Position numbers and translations under genes: made by a program | Assembly (NCBI RefSeq): GCF_021134715.1 | Contig: NC_060026.1 | Span: 7,741,001-7,805,000 of the forward strand | Direction: 5' to 3' | DNA length: 64,000 nucleotides | Source of the DNA: Daphnia pulex | Taxonomy: Eukaryota > Arthropoda > Branchiopoda > Diplostraca > Daphniidae | Shown here: in pieces, positions 46,260 through 59,199 of the stretch | Layout: each line of letters opens with the position of its first letter | How positions within the stretch are numbered: the stretch's first letter is position 1 | Notes under the pieces: generated by a model | Told to the model about the DNA's origin: nothing | The model's input: only the letters and a program-made list of their open reading frames with translations | Databases searched by the model: none

Positions 46260-49140
46260 TGGGCTCATTTGTGTCCAATAACTTGGACACAAATGAGATT
46301 TTCGCATTTGCGGAGAATGCGCAACACAGGATGTGTAACTGCTCCATACAACGTTATTTATTCTTTTAAAAAAGGTGGGGGAGTTAAGCATTTTGTGACA
46401 TTGTAAGGGGGGGGTAGAGAGTGTTTCGAGGTTGCCAATGCATTTTATTCTTTGTCTTTCCATTCGTATTTCTTCCCCTTGCTTTTAAAAGGAAAAAAAA
46501 AAACATGCCAATGCTTTGGGTTTGTGGCTGCACCAAAGGTGGGAAAGTGACCAATTGACCATCCAAGATGGCATCCTCGAAACACCCTATAGGGCTGTTC
46601 GACATATTTTTTTTGTATTTGATTCCATCGCGGCAACGCAGCAGTGGACCCAAGAATACCTCTGCTACAAGAGCCCGCCTCGCTTTCAATGACTTTGTCT
46701 GACGTCATCTGACCTTGGCCAACGGGTCCGACAAAGTCAGACGTTTGAATGCACGGGACAGACGTCGTGAATTCGCTGACATACCTGCGATGGACACCGA
46801 AGACGAGTTCAGCCCATCACGAGATTTGCCCGACGTCATCGTGCTATGGCCCGAAACAGACGACGAGCTGAAGATGAAAACAACCATGGACTCGAGCGAG
46901 AAAATCCAGCTATGCGCTCTAATGCCCCACAAACAACTCCGGTAGCCTACGTCCTCATACTCCGTCAATACCTACAGCGCGACATCGAACATTTCCAGTC
47001 AGTCCGAAGCGTAATCAATCACCTCCAGTGAGTCCGGAGCGTCAATTTTCTCCTAAAGTGAGTCTGGTGAGTCAACAATTACCTCCAGTGAGTCCTCCAA
47101 ATAGGCTAAAACGCAGAGGGCGATTTTGAACATATTCGGGCACAACTTTTTTGCGTAAGACTACTTAATTTTCACCCCTCAATGCTCTACACCTACGAGA
47201 TTACTCACTCCACCAGTGCATTTCTTAACTCGATCTAAACGTTCAGTCACTCCTACGCAAACACGATCGGTCACTCCTATGTCATCAAGCTTGAGCACAC
47301 CAATGTCATCACGCTTGATCACTCCAAATTTATATCCTTTTTGCACGCGAGCTGCTGCATTTTCTCCTAATCAACTTCACCAGGCCTTGGAAATTTGCTG
47401 GTTTCAATTCAAAATGAACTTTTACAACAGGAAATTGCGGGCAATTGCGGGGAGACGAGTGGCCAGAAACCACTCTCCACCATAATATAAATGTGGCATT
47501 TTAGCATCGACGAGACTTGGATGTAGCCGTATGACCACCACTAACTCTGCCAATCCCAAACTAAGAAATTACTTGCTGTTTTCTTTAATAACAAAAATAT
47601 GTGTTGCACACGTAATAGTACTACAGATTATTGTTAAAGTAGCTTACCTCATTCAAAGGATGTGCATTTGTGGCCGAATGACCATCAGTCAACATAGAAA
47701 TGATGACGTTGCGCCATTTTTTGGTGTTCAATCCGTCGCTGGTAAAGTAAAACCGACGACAGGGAAGGATACTGCAACAGCATCACTCGCAATTCGACAG
47801 AACAGGGTAAATTACTGTACTAATGCCCACTTCCACTTAAGGATTGAAAATGGGGTCAAAGAAATCAACACATATACGGTTAAATGCTGATGGGGGAACT
47901 CTATCAACTATTTGTACTAACAAATAGTATGATTAGAAGAACACCGAATTCCTAACAACTAAAATTGTGTTTTTGTTTCTTGAAAAGGAACGAGTGTGGT
48001 TAAGTTCGTAATTTAGTTGGGGTGTCATCCCTATTAGAACCTTAAGTTAAATGAAATAATTGCGACACTTCTTGATTTAGCTCCTTCGTCTGCGTTGGTT
48101 TATTGTACACTGGTTAATTTACAGAATGAATACGAAATGCTTAAAATATGAGGTTAGGAACAACAGCCAAATGGAGGACGAGCGAAGGCACATGGGGCAC
48201 CTATGGGGGGACCTTAATACAATAGTCGTTCAAATGTCACGGGGATCTTGGCCGATCTAAGTCACCGGCTGTTTCGGGCATCAATTATATTCCCAACAAG
48301 GTAACCGTACGATTCGGCCAAAAAAATACGATTCGGCCTGGCCGAATAAAAAACAAAGAATTGTGGCCGCTTTTCTGAGTTTTTTATTCATATCATTCGT
48401 ACTGTATTCATAACGAATGTTAAGTCTGTTTTTCAATGAATTCCGTTCCTTGTGAACGAATTTTTTATAAAATAGGACTGGTTGTACCAAATCACAGAGG
48501 CATTCTTAAGCCGAATAAGGTTGCCATGGTCCATTCGTTGCATGTAACTCTCAGATGACTCATAACAATACCTATGAAGGCGAAGCCTCGAAAGCTGTCA
48601 ACACCAAAACCAAGAAATAAGAATAACAATAAATTAAGTAATAATAACAAGAAATTATATATGGTTCCTGTCAATCAATCTATTATTATCTATAAAGGAA
48701 CGCCCAATTATTATTTTGAATGCAAGGGTCGGGAAAAATATCCGAATAGTAGCAAACGTAAAGCTAATAGAAAATAATGTGTGCTGACATCCCATTACCG
48801 ACTTGTTTGGATCAAATGTAAAATTAATACGGACATAAAAAAGCAACAATAAAACATATGATGAAAATATTTAATTATGCTTTTTTGTAGAATGGAAAAC
48901 CAGCCAGTAGAAACTTCTTGGATTTACCGATTCAACAACATTCAATGAAAAATTCTCGAACCAATTTCAACCCCGATATCATCATTTCCACTTCTTGAGA
49001 CGAGTTCCGTGTAAAAATAAAGTTTTCTTTGACTAAATATTCTGTGAAATCGATATATTGGATAAGTATTTAGAATTTTAATCAATTCCATAACCCACGA
49101 ATTGAATCTAACACTCTCCTATCTGATCAGAAATTGAAAT
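46260..49140. other. No recognised gene; several unassigned open frames
   Basis: 46270-46345 is the inverted partner of 42541-42615. 46706-46945 has a charged open frame (RRLNARDRRREFADIPAMDT) of unknown family. 47030-47320 has irregular short repeats encoding SVTPTQTRSVTPMSS-like sequence and repeated CCTCCAGTGAGTCC words. Nothing else is supportable. Confidence 0.3.
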
Positions 49141-49244
49141 CTACACATGAACCGCGAGTTTTGTGTCACGTTAATATTGCATTTTAATAAGTATTTTATA
49201 TTATTGTACGTATATTTTTTTTTACTTTACTCAAGATGCACTGA

Positions 49245-50383
49245 GATGAGGAACCAAATCGTTTTGCAACCTATGGACGCCAAGAAACGTATACAAGAAT
49301 TTATTCGTGCCTCTTATGAAGGTGAAAATTAAAGCGGAGGACGGGAGGGAAGAACATTGAGATGAAGAAGACAACAAAGACCAACATGAAATGGAAAACA
49401 TGGATAAAATTGAAGCATATGTAAGCATTATAAACATTAAGCATTGTAAACAGAAGTAGGAATGAGAAGAAGAAAAAAATACAAATAAACACGCGTCCTG
49501 GATAAGATTGGCCGTTTCGGCCAAGGGCTTGCCTGTATAATGGAATGACCCTATGCAGCTCAGAATTTCCAAGTGTTTCAAATGAAATTGTTGGTGATCC
49601 CCTTCGAGCTAACGTTCAAACAAGAAATTGTAATGACGATTTTGGTAATGAAACTTATAAATCTGACAACATACTTAATGTAATAATTAAAATTTGTACA
49701 TTTAAAGGAACTTATGTTTACTTGGAAGACAAAATAAATTCTTTGTCGACCAGTCTCCAAGAATTTAAAGATTTACTAAAGACCATTGTTTTAATGATTC
49801 AAAAGTCATTACACCCCCCTGAAAAATTCCTCAAGAAAAATGTAAAATATTTTGAGGGCGAAGTTAAGGTGTTGATTCAAAATATGCCTTTTGATGAAGT
49901 GGAACAGTTAGTGGCGCTTGAAAAGTTTTGATAGGAGAGAAACACTCCAGAATTTGCATGGTATACTTGGTTGAAATTATAATCTTTTTGAATGTTAGTT
50001 ATTATTTCTCTTAAAGGTATTCACTTAGTGAGCCGATTTAAAATTGCAAACATCCAAGCCATTTTTGTGAGTCAAATCTGGAGGAAGATTTCTACAGACA
50101 AATTTATGCACGAGTATACGCGAATGGAAAACTGGACGAAGAGACGATCAAAGAAACGGAATTTCCCAAATGATTCTTCTCGTCAGGTGGGGCACGGATT
50201 CGTACTGCCAATAAGATTTCTCATTCTGTAGAAATGAATAACCATCGTGCTGCTCTGGAAGAAGATCATGATTCTTGTGCTGAGTCAGCTGTGTTGACTT
50301 CAACAATCAAATCACTCGTGCCTGTTTTATCATCGGATGTCAAAGTGTTCCAGTTCCAGTCAGCACCTAGTGCCACACATTAA
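49245..50383 (+). pseudogene. DUF4806-like gene relic
   Basis: A frame around 49750-49930 reads LQEFKDLLKTIVLMIQKSL, PPEKFLKKNV, FEGEVKVLIQNMPFDEVEQL and VALEKF, resembling the DUF4806 module found in many arthropod multi-copy genes of unknown function. Further pieces follow in other frames after short gaps: SNLEEDFYRQIYARVYANGK near 50060-50140, then ARIRTANKISHSVEMNNHRA near 50200-50260 and a stop near 50383. The upstream part (about 49245-49420) is acidic and Glu/Asp-rich. Stops between pieces suggest decay, but unidentified introns could explain some of them. Confidence 0.4.
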
Positions 50384-51149
50384 AGTGTTATATCCATCCT
50401 TTACACAGAAAATTAAACTTGTCTTTAAAATTTGTTTTCTCATATTATCATGAAATATTATTTTTTTGTTTTAATTGGATTTTTAAAATCTGAAGTATCA
50501 TGTCCTGCAGTTTTTTCAGTTTCTTGATTTTTAAATATTTGTTTTTATTACTTTTGCTGACAATACAATTGAGCTGTTTTCCATTACAAATCACACCAAT
50601 TTGAACTTATTTTATTTTATTTCACATTTCTTTACTTAAAAAATAATGTTCAAAAATTATTCAGTTGAGAATATTTTTCAATGAAATAACCCTAAATATA
50701 TCAATTTTTTACGCTTGGGTCCAAGTTCAAGTTCAAACCGAATATACCGCCTTGTTGATGCTGGTAAAAATTGTGTGTTCTAAAAAGCTTAAGATTTTTT
50801 TCAGTCAATCAACGGCGTAAATTCATGCATCTTTCCAAAGCATATTTTACGATTTATGTAACGGTTATATCCATAAATTATGAATATTTACGCAAACAAT
50901 TTACTTGTGTTATGGTCCATTTTGGTATGGTCCATGGTTTGGTCCAAATTTGAGCCAAATCTGAATTTTCCGCGCACCAACAATTTGTTGGATTGGCATG
51001 GAATGACCCATCATATATGGGTACCTGGTGGCTAAGTTCCATTTGGTTTATATTACGAAGATGAGCTCAAACCTAAACACATTATCAATTAAACATTGAA
51101 ATTACACATAAAATGGCAACAGAACATATACTAGGTTGTAAGTTTTTAT

Positions 51150-51880
51150 CAGCATTGATATCAAATTGATGGCCGAGACTATTATGGATTTCCGTCTGAA
51201 ATAATAACTGAAATCGTACCTGAACATCAACGGCTCGAGGAGTTAAACGAAAAAGGGTTCATGCAAGACTTCCACCATCGCGTATCTTCCGGGAAAAATC
51301 CAAATACATGCATTTCAGAGTGGTGTCGGCCCTTCCAGGCTCATCTGTTTGTCTGGTATAAAAAAAATGCAGACCTTCTTCAAACATCAACATCTATTTA
51401 AGGAAAATCCCCAACTGTTGCGTTTGCGTTGAGTTTGCTGAAAAAGTTAACATGAATTTGGTTGTTAGTCGTGCCAAAAAACTGCTACGCAAAGAAAGTG
51501 AGGAAGGAGAGGTTAGAACACCATCTACGATTCCCAATTATGAAGTTGATCTTCATGTTGATGGATTAGAGATATTCCGAAACTCGGAAAAACCAGGACT
51601 GACTGCTATTCTTGGTAGGGTCCACTCTATTGTGGCATCATTTGCATCTACAGTACAACCAATTGTTTTGGATTTTCTAATCCATTTATAATCGGTTTCG
51701 AGCATGGCCAAGTAAAAGTATTAGCAAAAGAGCTTATGAAACTGACTTTTGACGAATTCAAACGTCTCTGCCCGCATAATCCTTAAGCCGAAGGTCGTGA
51801 ATTTACGGCAAGTTTGCAGGTTGTCAGACAATCTGATGTGTTCGTTTTTGAAGAGAGTTATTGGTCATATGGGCTAATTT
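51150..51880 (+). pseudogene. Transposase-like relic (LSIDGLPLFKSS-type family)
   Basis: 51452-51691 encodes NYEVDLHVDGLEIFRNSEKP, then GLTAILGRVHSI, and just after a frame change NPFIIGFEHGQVKVLAKELM. This order resembles a domain common in arthropod and cnidarian transposon-derived proteins (VDGLPLFKSS ... ILG ... PFxIGxFxG). A stop at about 51786 and frameshifts mark it as dead. Family naming is tentative. Confidence 0.35.
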
Positions 51881-51949
51881 CCATGCATTTTTTAAATTAA
51901 TATTGGCTTTGGCCAGAGCATAGCATTTTGAAAAATGTATGTATGAAAA

Positions 51950-52830
51950 ATCATTTGCCGTGATTTACACATGCATGCGTGTGAGATAGACTGATTTTGA
52001 ATTTATATTTGAATTCCGCGTGAAAAGTTGATTGTAGAGTATGATTTAATTATAATTTTCGGTTTTCGGTTGCCTATGGCTATATAGCATTATGTACGTT
52101 AGCGTGAATTCACGTTCGGCGTGAATTACCCGTACATTGTTTTTGAATTCATATTTGAATTCAGCGTAAAAAGTTGAATAAAAGCATTATATTCATTACT
52201 TTTGGCGGGAGTTTGTCGTTTGTGACAAAAAAAAATTCCGAAAAAAGGTCAGCTTCATAAGGAAAGTGAATTGAGTCGTTTTGTTTCTGTGAAAAATTTC
52301 GTCGAAAACGAATAAGTCCCGCAGGCTACCGCCAAAACCAATAAAATTAATGCACCGTATTCAACTTTTTAAGCTGAATCTGAATATAAGATCAAGAGCC
52401 GTCTATTTTATATGCATGTACGTGAAATTCACGCCGAACGATTTTTCACGCTAACGGACATAATGCTATGCAGGCTACCTCCAATAGTAATGAAAATAAT
52501 GCACTATGCGCAACTATTTACACTAACAATGAAACAATGAATTTTACACGCATGTACATGTAATTCATTCGGAATGATAATTCACGCTGAAGTACATAAT
52601 ACTATGTTGGCTACCGCAAATAATGATAAAACTAATTAGCACTTAATCAACTTTTCACGCAGAATCTAAATATGAATTCAGAAACAGTCTGGCATACTCG
52701 CATGCACGTGTAAATCACGCCGAACGGTTTTTCACGCTGACGCACAACATGCTATGCAGGCTACCGCCAATACTGATTTTAACAATGTACAACTTTTTAC
52801 GTGGAATTCAAATATCAATTCGAAAGAGTC
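51950..52830. repeat. ~145-bp satellite with an orientation switch
   Basis: The word GCTATGCAGGCTACCGCC recurs with variation at about 52318, 52466, 52605 and 52751 (spacings about 148, 139 and 146). Each unit also has TTCACGCTAACGGACATAAT and a palindromic CGTGAAATTCACG or GAATTCATATTTGAATTC word. Two units at about 51910-52180 are in the opposite orientation (CGGTTGCCTATGGCTATATA), giving a head-to-head junction near 52200. Confidence 0.65.
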
Positions 52831-52873
52831 AATTTCGTGCGCACAGAGAATCAACTTACAGATTTCTCTATTG

Positions 52874-52947
52874 GGGTCTGTTGGGGTGGTCTCCCTCATA
52901 ACGTCAGCCTACACCTATCGAGAGGGGGTGGTCACCCCAACAGACCC
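52874..52947. repeat. 15-bp inverted repeat
   Basis: GGGTCTGTTGGGGTG (52874-52888) pairs exactly with CACCCCAACAGACCC (52933-52947) across a 44-bp spacer. A second smaller hairpin (GTGCAGCAGTT/AACTGCTGCAC) lies at about 53162-53190. Confidence 0.6.
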
Positions 52948-53971
52948 TAAAGGCAAAGAGGGGGAAATTTTGCTTTCGCGAGCGCTAGGTGGCTTACGGG
53001 ATGAAGGCCGGCATGGCCAAAAAACGAAGAAATTTTTGGAAATTTTTTTCAAAATTTCAATCATTAATATCTCGGCATCTAAGCCGAATATTTAAAAAAC
53101 ATTAAAATGGTTTGAAAAGACGGGCTATCCCATCATTTTAAACCAATTGGATTATTTTTAGGTGCAGCAGTTGACGAGAAAACTGCTGCACAAAAAACGA
53201 AAAAAAGTCCAAATTTCGGCTACCCCCTCTCAGTTTTTTTTAAATATCTCCCAAACTACAAAAGCTAGGCGATTGCGGTTTTTAGCAATCGACTAAGCGA
53301 AAATTTTTGCACAAAACCCATTTATTTGTTTTTTTTTAGAACCCCCAGCGACGATTTCCGCTAAGTCAAAAAACCCCAAAACGGTCTCTTTGAGTGGCGG
53401 ATTGCTTGTTAAAAGTATAATTTTATCCACAACAGTTCTAGATTGCGCTTCTGTAACCATAATTAAATTACCTATATCATCATAAAGTCTTGGCCAACAG
53501 AATGCTTGTAAATGTGTATTCAGCATATCAGTACAAACAACAAAATTGAGGGTACCCACAATAAAATAAAAGCTGTTGCTGGTATGTAATCTTATCTTAT
53601 TAAATCTTTTGTTTTCCTTGTTTCTTTTCAGAACACTTCAGTGCCAGAGTTTATCATGCAACTTTGCACACAAGGGAAACTTTTTCAGTTGCTGCAATTT
53701 ACCCCAAAAAATTAATTTTGACAGAGCCCGTCCTTGGGACGGCCTTTTAACTAACATTTGGAATAAACACTAAGGAGGCTTCTGAGTTAAATTTAAAGTA
53801 AAGGCAAGAAAGTGAATTAAAGTTACGATACTGGAATTATGACAGTAGAAGAATAATACCGGGTGCTGGTAGAGACACACATTAGTATTATTGCCAACGT
53901 CCATACTCTTCTATTAGTCCTCTCTTTCTGCCAAATGTTGACGTGATCAATTATACCTATCCTACAGATTG

Positions 53972-56241
53972 TCATAATCTTATATTTGTTATGTAAAAAA
54001 ATTTAATGGAAATTGAAAAACCAGATTCAATTTGTTTCTTAAGTATCTTAGATGAAGGAAGGACTTTTGAGACAGACGGATAAGAGCTTGAACTAAGATC
54101 AGCAGTGAGAAATTGACACGGCTGCAAAAGTTGCAAGGCACCACTTAAACATTCCCATTCCCAGTCAGTCAGAAGTAAATCAGTCCTTTGACATAATGTC
54201 AAAGCATCTGTTACTTTTGCTTTCAAATCTAGAAAAATGAAAAACAATTGCTTATGAAATATTTACTAAAAGATTGCTACTTATATTACCTAAAGACTTT
54301 CTATCATCAAGAACGTTGCGTTCCATCTGATGGTAGGACACTCTTGCACGAGTCTGCTCCTCTTCTTTCCATTGCAACACATATTTAATTTACTAGTGGC
54401 ATGCGAGCTAGAATGAAAATAAGTGACAATATTGCGGCATAACTCGAGAAGAGCAGAACATTGCGGGTCGTCATGGATTGCTGATTTAACAGCAAGGCTC
54501 ATAGTGTGGGCAAAACACGGAACATGTTTTAACTTCAAAATATCTTGTATGGCCTTGAGTATGTTGGCAGCATTGTCCGTAACAACTGAGACTATCTTGG
54601 AGAGATCATTAATGCCGCACATATACCTTTTTAATAAAAATAATTTATTTTGATTGGGAAAATATGGATCCCCTAATATAGTTAGCACAACAAAGAAGGT
54701 TAAAGTCTATTTAAATGTGTCTTTTGTTATTTAATCACAAATTGTATTCTTATTAGATCAAATTCAAATTGCTAAATTGTTTTTTTTTAGATATTTCTTG
54801 CTGTGGTTATTGAAAAAAATAGTTAAGCCCCTGCTGATTTTTGCTTCCAAATTTGTGGTTGTTGATTGTGGTAATTTCATCCAAAGCTTTGTTAATGTAT
54901 CTAAAAAAAAGTTGGTACTTCTAATCATGTATATACAAATCTTTGTATGTATATACTTAAGACAATTGTGACAAGTTTGGGCTCCATAGCTTCCCTGACA
55001 ATAGCTCCTTTCTTCCCACCTTGGGCAGATTTTTTATGTTCTTTGAAAATTATTAGATTGTTATTATTAATTAAATATTTATTTAGATTTTTTGTTACCG
55101 ATTAGATATTTATGGCTGAAGGTTCCCAACATGAACTCATTCACAGACTTATTTATGCTGTATTTTTGATCTCCAACATTTTCTATATTGACAAGTTTGT
55201 CGGATAATGTTTCAGCAATTTTAGTCTTGATGTCCATAATCAAGATTTTGTTAACTTGAAGGGGGGTTTTGTTTGGGTATACCTTTAGCATACCTTTTAT
55301 GATCTCCGCGAGATTTTCGGCAGTGTGGCTACCCTCAACCATAATAGTGGCAAGGACACGCGAGATTATTTTGACTTTATCGTCGTTGATGTAGTGCGCA
55401 GTTACAGTAATGTAACTGGCCATCGTCGACGAAGTCCAACAATCCGTTGTCACTGCTATACCATCTGCTTGAGACAACTACACGAGCAATATGTTTTTTG
55501 CTTCGCCGTAACTCTGGCAAAATTGTTTTTGTAAGAGTACTACGGCATGGAAGCGTAATCCGTGGATCAATTGTCTTAATAAACGTACGAAAATGTTCGT
55601 CCTCAACCAAAGAAAGGGGTTGCATTGATCGGACAATGAAAAGAGCAAGGGCACGCATTATAGCTTGCATATGAGCCCCTGCAATTGGATACGGTGCCGA
55701 CCCAGGCTCCGAGTAAGTCGAATTAAATGAAGACTGAGATGAAGAACGCCCAAATTCTTAAAATTTAAGCAGAAATTTTTAATGAGAATGGTTATTTATA
55801 TGGAATTTAAAATTCAAACGAAATAAGACTGGTGATATAAATCTAACCTGGTGCTCTGGCAGCGCCAGTATGCGGTCCGGCTTCACCGGCATAATCATTA
55901 GCAGAAGCGCTAGTAGCGGTAGATGCGCCGGTATTGCCAGGGGCAGCAACGCTGATAGACGGGCCAGCGTTGGTATCAGATTCAATCCGTTCAGAATCGT
56001 TGTCCAATAAATTTTCAGATCCATTATCATCTTGGCGCCTTCGTTTTTTTGGCGGCTGCCTTTGGCCCCTTATCTCATCTCAAACTGCCTAATGATGTAT
56101 TTCCAGATGCTTCCATTGGTTTGATGTGTTTTTGCAAGATTCTACCGTTTTACACAGAAAACATATACAATTTGACTTCTTATCTTCTTTGGTTTCTTGA
56201 AAATATCGCCATATCGCACTTGTTCGACGATTACTTGACAT
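53972..56241 (-). pseudogene. BED-finger hAT-type transposase (ZBED-like) relic
   Basis: The start at 56241 gives MSSNRRTSAIWRYFQETKED and a BED zinc finger (CICFLCKT ... HLEIHH). A Ser/Ala-rich linker follows at about 56040-55850. Then come hAT catalytic-region pieces: LSLVEDEHFRTFIKTIDPRI (about 55610), ADGIAVTTDCWTSSTMASYI (about 55470), VVTDNAANILKAIQ and VPCFAHTMSLAVKSAI (about 54580-54480), CPTIRWNATFLMIESL (about 54340), and LTDWEWECLSGALQLLQPC (about 54170). A frameshift lies between ARVVVS and QADGIAV near 55475. The C-terminal dimerisation part was not found. Terminal inverted repeats were not identified. Confidence 0.75.
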
Positions 56242-56759
56242 TTTGAATTCTACACACACGTACACACACAATAGGCAGAGTGAAATAAGACTCAAAATCG
56301 GCAAAACGACTAAACGTTAATGAGAAAGACGTAGGCAGACAATTTAAAAAGCTTATATTTTGAGCGCTAGATGGCGCTGGGGAAGATCGATACTAATATC
56401 TAGATATATAATGATACTTGATATATCCACCACTGGCGCTGATTCCGCGATATATCTAGAAATCAGTATCGATATCACCAACACCAGAAATTAGGCGTTC
56501 GCGGTCTGCTCTGCAAGGCTGCCAAACCGACCATGTCACGGTGCTTCTCATCAAACAGCAAAAAGATAAGAATAAACCAGAGCCATTGAATAAACTGTAG
56601 ATGCTGTCTTAGACAGATTATTGTTTCTTTCCTTTCAATTTTTTCTTCTGGGTAAAGTATAAATATTAAGAAATTTACTTTGACAAAAAACATTAGGAAT
56701 TGAAAGAAAATAAAAATAACCTGTCTTTTCTGAATTATCGACAAGGGATTCGGACAAAC

Positions 56760-57480
56760 TGCTTGAACCATTTTATTTATATCTTCAATGAAGGTAACCC
56801 TTTCAATGGGGTGTCAACGAGCTTGTTTAACACCTATGACAATGAAAAAAAAAATAATGTGTGAGATAAAAAAGTGAAGATTACAAAATTAACAGACCTT
56901 GCAAACATCAGCAGGTTGGAAACCTCTTCTCAGAATCAAGTATTTGTCCACTAAAAAATTTGAACGGTTAATGCCATGAGTACAATGTACAACCACAAGC
57001 TTTACACGTGACTCAGGACTGTGTAGAAAGTTGTCCATTAGTTTGAAGAATCTGCATTAAATACTAAAGTCTTGAAACAAATTTTAATGTTTGTATAATT
57101 AGTCTGTTTCTACTTGTTGACTGAACCCTCATTCGGAATTCCTTGTCCTGCGCATTCAACTTTCGTATACTTGACATCTGCATCAGTAAAGACTTTTGGA
57201 TCATAATATCTGCTTGTGGCAGTTAGATCAATTACACTGCCAACATTTGGCAACTTATCCAGTAGGCTTTTTGGTGTAAACCATTGCTGAATATCCATAT
57301 TGTTATAGCAGAATAAAACCTGAAATGAAAAGAGAAATGAGATTTCAATAAAAACAATAATAATATTTTGTTGTCAAACCTCTTTCAAAGGAGTTTTACA
57401 CACGACAATTTGTAATCCCAATATAGGTTCTCCAATACAAGTATAGTTTGGCCACCTTCATACAAATGCAATTCGAAATT
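56760..57480 (-). pseudogene. RNA 5'-triphosphatase/DUSP11-like phosphatase, C-terminally frameshifted
   Basis: Exons at about 57480-57380, 57319-57114, 57051-56898 and 56819-56760 encode RWPNYTCIGEPILGLQIVVC, KTPLKEVLF, WFTPKSLLDKL, VGSVIDLTATSRYYDPKVFT, KYTKVECAGQGIPNE, and the catalytic loop HCTHGINRS. This matches the cysteine-phosphatase domain of DUSP11 and mRNA-capping enzyme, which removes phosphates from RNA 5' ends. The signature has S where T is usual, and NF where GY is usual just after. In the last exon the expected RGHPIE stretch lies in another frame (ARxHPIERVTFIEDINKM, with TGA for the Gly), so the true frame ends early at about 56763. A stop also precedes RWPNY. It is likely a pseudogene. 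Confidence 0.65.
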
Positions 57481-57731
57481 ACGGAATCTAAAAATCTAAA
57501 GTAATGCGAAATTGCAATAAACCTTTCGGGGATTGACCCAGGATTTTGATAAATTGGTAAGTATTGTTCGGTCCAATCACTTTGGGTGCGTAGAGCTTTT
57601 CTTTTTCCTGAATGTTTACACCAAAAACCCTAATTTGCATCCTTCTAAAGATCTTCAAATCTAAAAAAAAAATACCTCGACCAACAGCCAACTTTGCAGT
57701 ATCAGGGGAGCCAGATTTTTGCCTGTGATGG

Positions 57732-58120
57732 CTAAATATTAGGTAAGCCTTCAATGTTTGACAAGTCACAATTAGCCTTATTCTTATAACTCACGATGTC
57801 GCGGGAACTAGATGAGATTGCCTGGGCCGAGTTGTTGACTGAATTAAATTCTGCGAAAGTCTCTTGTTTCTGCAACATCACGCAGGCTGGAAATTCAAAC
57901 AGATAAATTGAAATAATGTCGTATTCTAAAAATATAAAGAAACTTAAATATTTCTGCAAATTTAAATTACTTCAAATTCTACGGGGCAGAAATGTAAAGT
58001 CGCCAACTAACCTCGAATCTCTTTAATCTGCAAAAAAGCATCTTGTAATGTAGTTTCAAGTCTATCAAGTTGTTGAAGAACAGCGTCCATGTGCTTCTCC
58101 TGTCGCTTATTGGCGTCCAT
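57732..58120 (-). CDS. Small coiled-coil protein, 81 residues
   Basis: Three exons (58120-58012, 57886-57795, 57776-57732) join in frame to 82 codons including stop. The N-terminus MDANKRQEKHMDAVLQQLDR and LETTLQDAFLQIKEIR form a good amphipathic helix, followed by a Gln/Ser-rich stretch. The splice sites are standard. The family is not recognised. Frames at 57720-57490 on the same strand may be unrelated or an alternative continuation. Confidence 0.4.
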
Positions 58121-58674
58121 GGCATAAAAACACAAAATGACAGTAAACATACCAAAGACATGGTTCTTTTTATATATCGGGCGTTAAAGGCGGTACAGCA
58201 TTGTAATTGAATTGACCATAAAACACGTATGAAATGTAATTTTCTTAATCTTTAAATAAAAACAGTTTAAAATTTTTTAAGGCTTGATCTCCGCCTAGGT
58301 CACCAGTAGCTGTTGGTCCAGTTTCCCAGCACCTTTGGGGACATCCAGGTGAATATGAATTTCCGTTCGAGGACTCCCTCATCTTCGCGTGGGACACCAA
58401 TTGGTGGGTGATGGACCGGTTTTCAACAATTGGGGACTTCCTAATGAATTGTCACATATTGTGGTTTTCATTAAGTCCAACACTTCCTTCGTGTGATTGA
58501 GCAGCAGCTACTCCACATTTATTGCCGTGTCCGGTGGAGCTGATAAAGAGGTTGTTGGCAGTAGTGCCGCAGTACCGGTGGTGCTGGTTCCTGGTGCATG
58601 TACTGAAAATACAGCAAAAAATTCAAACGTTGGCCTCCTTGCCAAAATTAACTGAATCTTACCATTTTAGCGCG

Positions 58675-59050
58675 CACGCCAAAATATCTTTTGATGAAAG
58701 TCCAAAAAATATATTTCGTGACAACGATAAGTAAAAGGCCGAATGTGCCTTGGAGAAAGGGGATTTCCCCCTTGTGGACAACCTCTGCTACGTCAGTGGC
58801 AAATGCATCAAGTTCCTCGATCCATTTCGGATCACCTAAAGAAAAATCACACATAAAATGTATTATTTCCCTGACAAAAGAAAGACGTGACTTACCTTTC
58901 GCCAAGAAACAGGAAGAGAGCCACTAGGATCAAAACGAAAAAACAAAAAAACAATGGAGCTTCTGCATGGTATGCAATAGCTGCTTCTGCTGCGTGAACA
59001 GTTGCTTCACGTTTTTGACGGTTTTCGTTGGAGCTGCTGCTGCAACGGCT
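58675..59050 (-). CDS. Putative two-pass membrane protein, partial
   Basis: One exon (ending with a GTAAGT donor near 58897) encodes AEAAIAYHAEAPLFFCFFVL and a hydrophobic run ILVALFLFLG. The next (about 58838-58675) encodes DPKWIEELDAFATDVAEVVH and a second hydrophobic segment GLLLIVVTKYIFWTFI, ending at another GTAAG donor. Two membrane helices flank an acidic loop. A second frame across 59127-58930 is also open, so the choice of frame upstream is uncertain. No family recognised. Confidence 0.3.
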
Positions 59051-59199
59051 GAAGGTTTTTCAGCAGGTGTAGCTGGAACTGAAAACGTGCTGCTGGAGTT
59101 GCTGATACAAATCAATACAGTTAGCATTAAGATGGGAGAGAATTAGACGATAAATTTAACTAGGGAGAAAGGCGACCTGCAGAACGGGCGAGGTGACTT

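Noticed and set aside
53293-53559. Minus-strand 88-codon frame (ENDS near 53293) as the hAT C-terminus
   Set aside because: It lacks the hAT dimerisation motif and is separated from the transposase pieces by 400 bp without matching splice sites.
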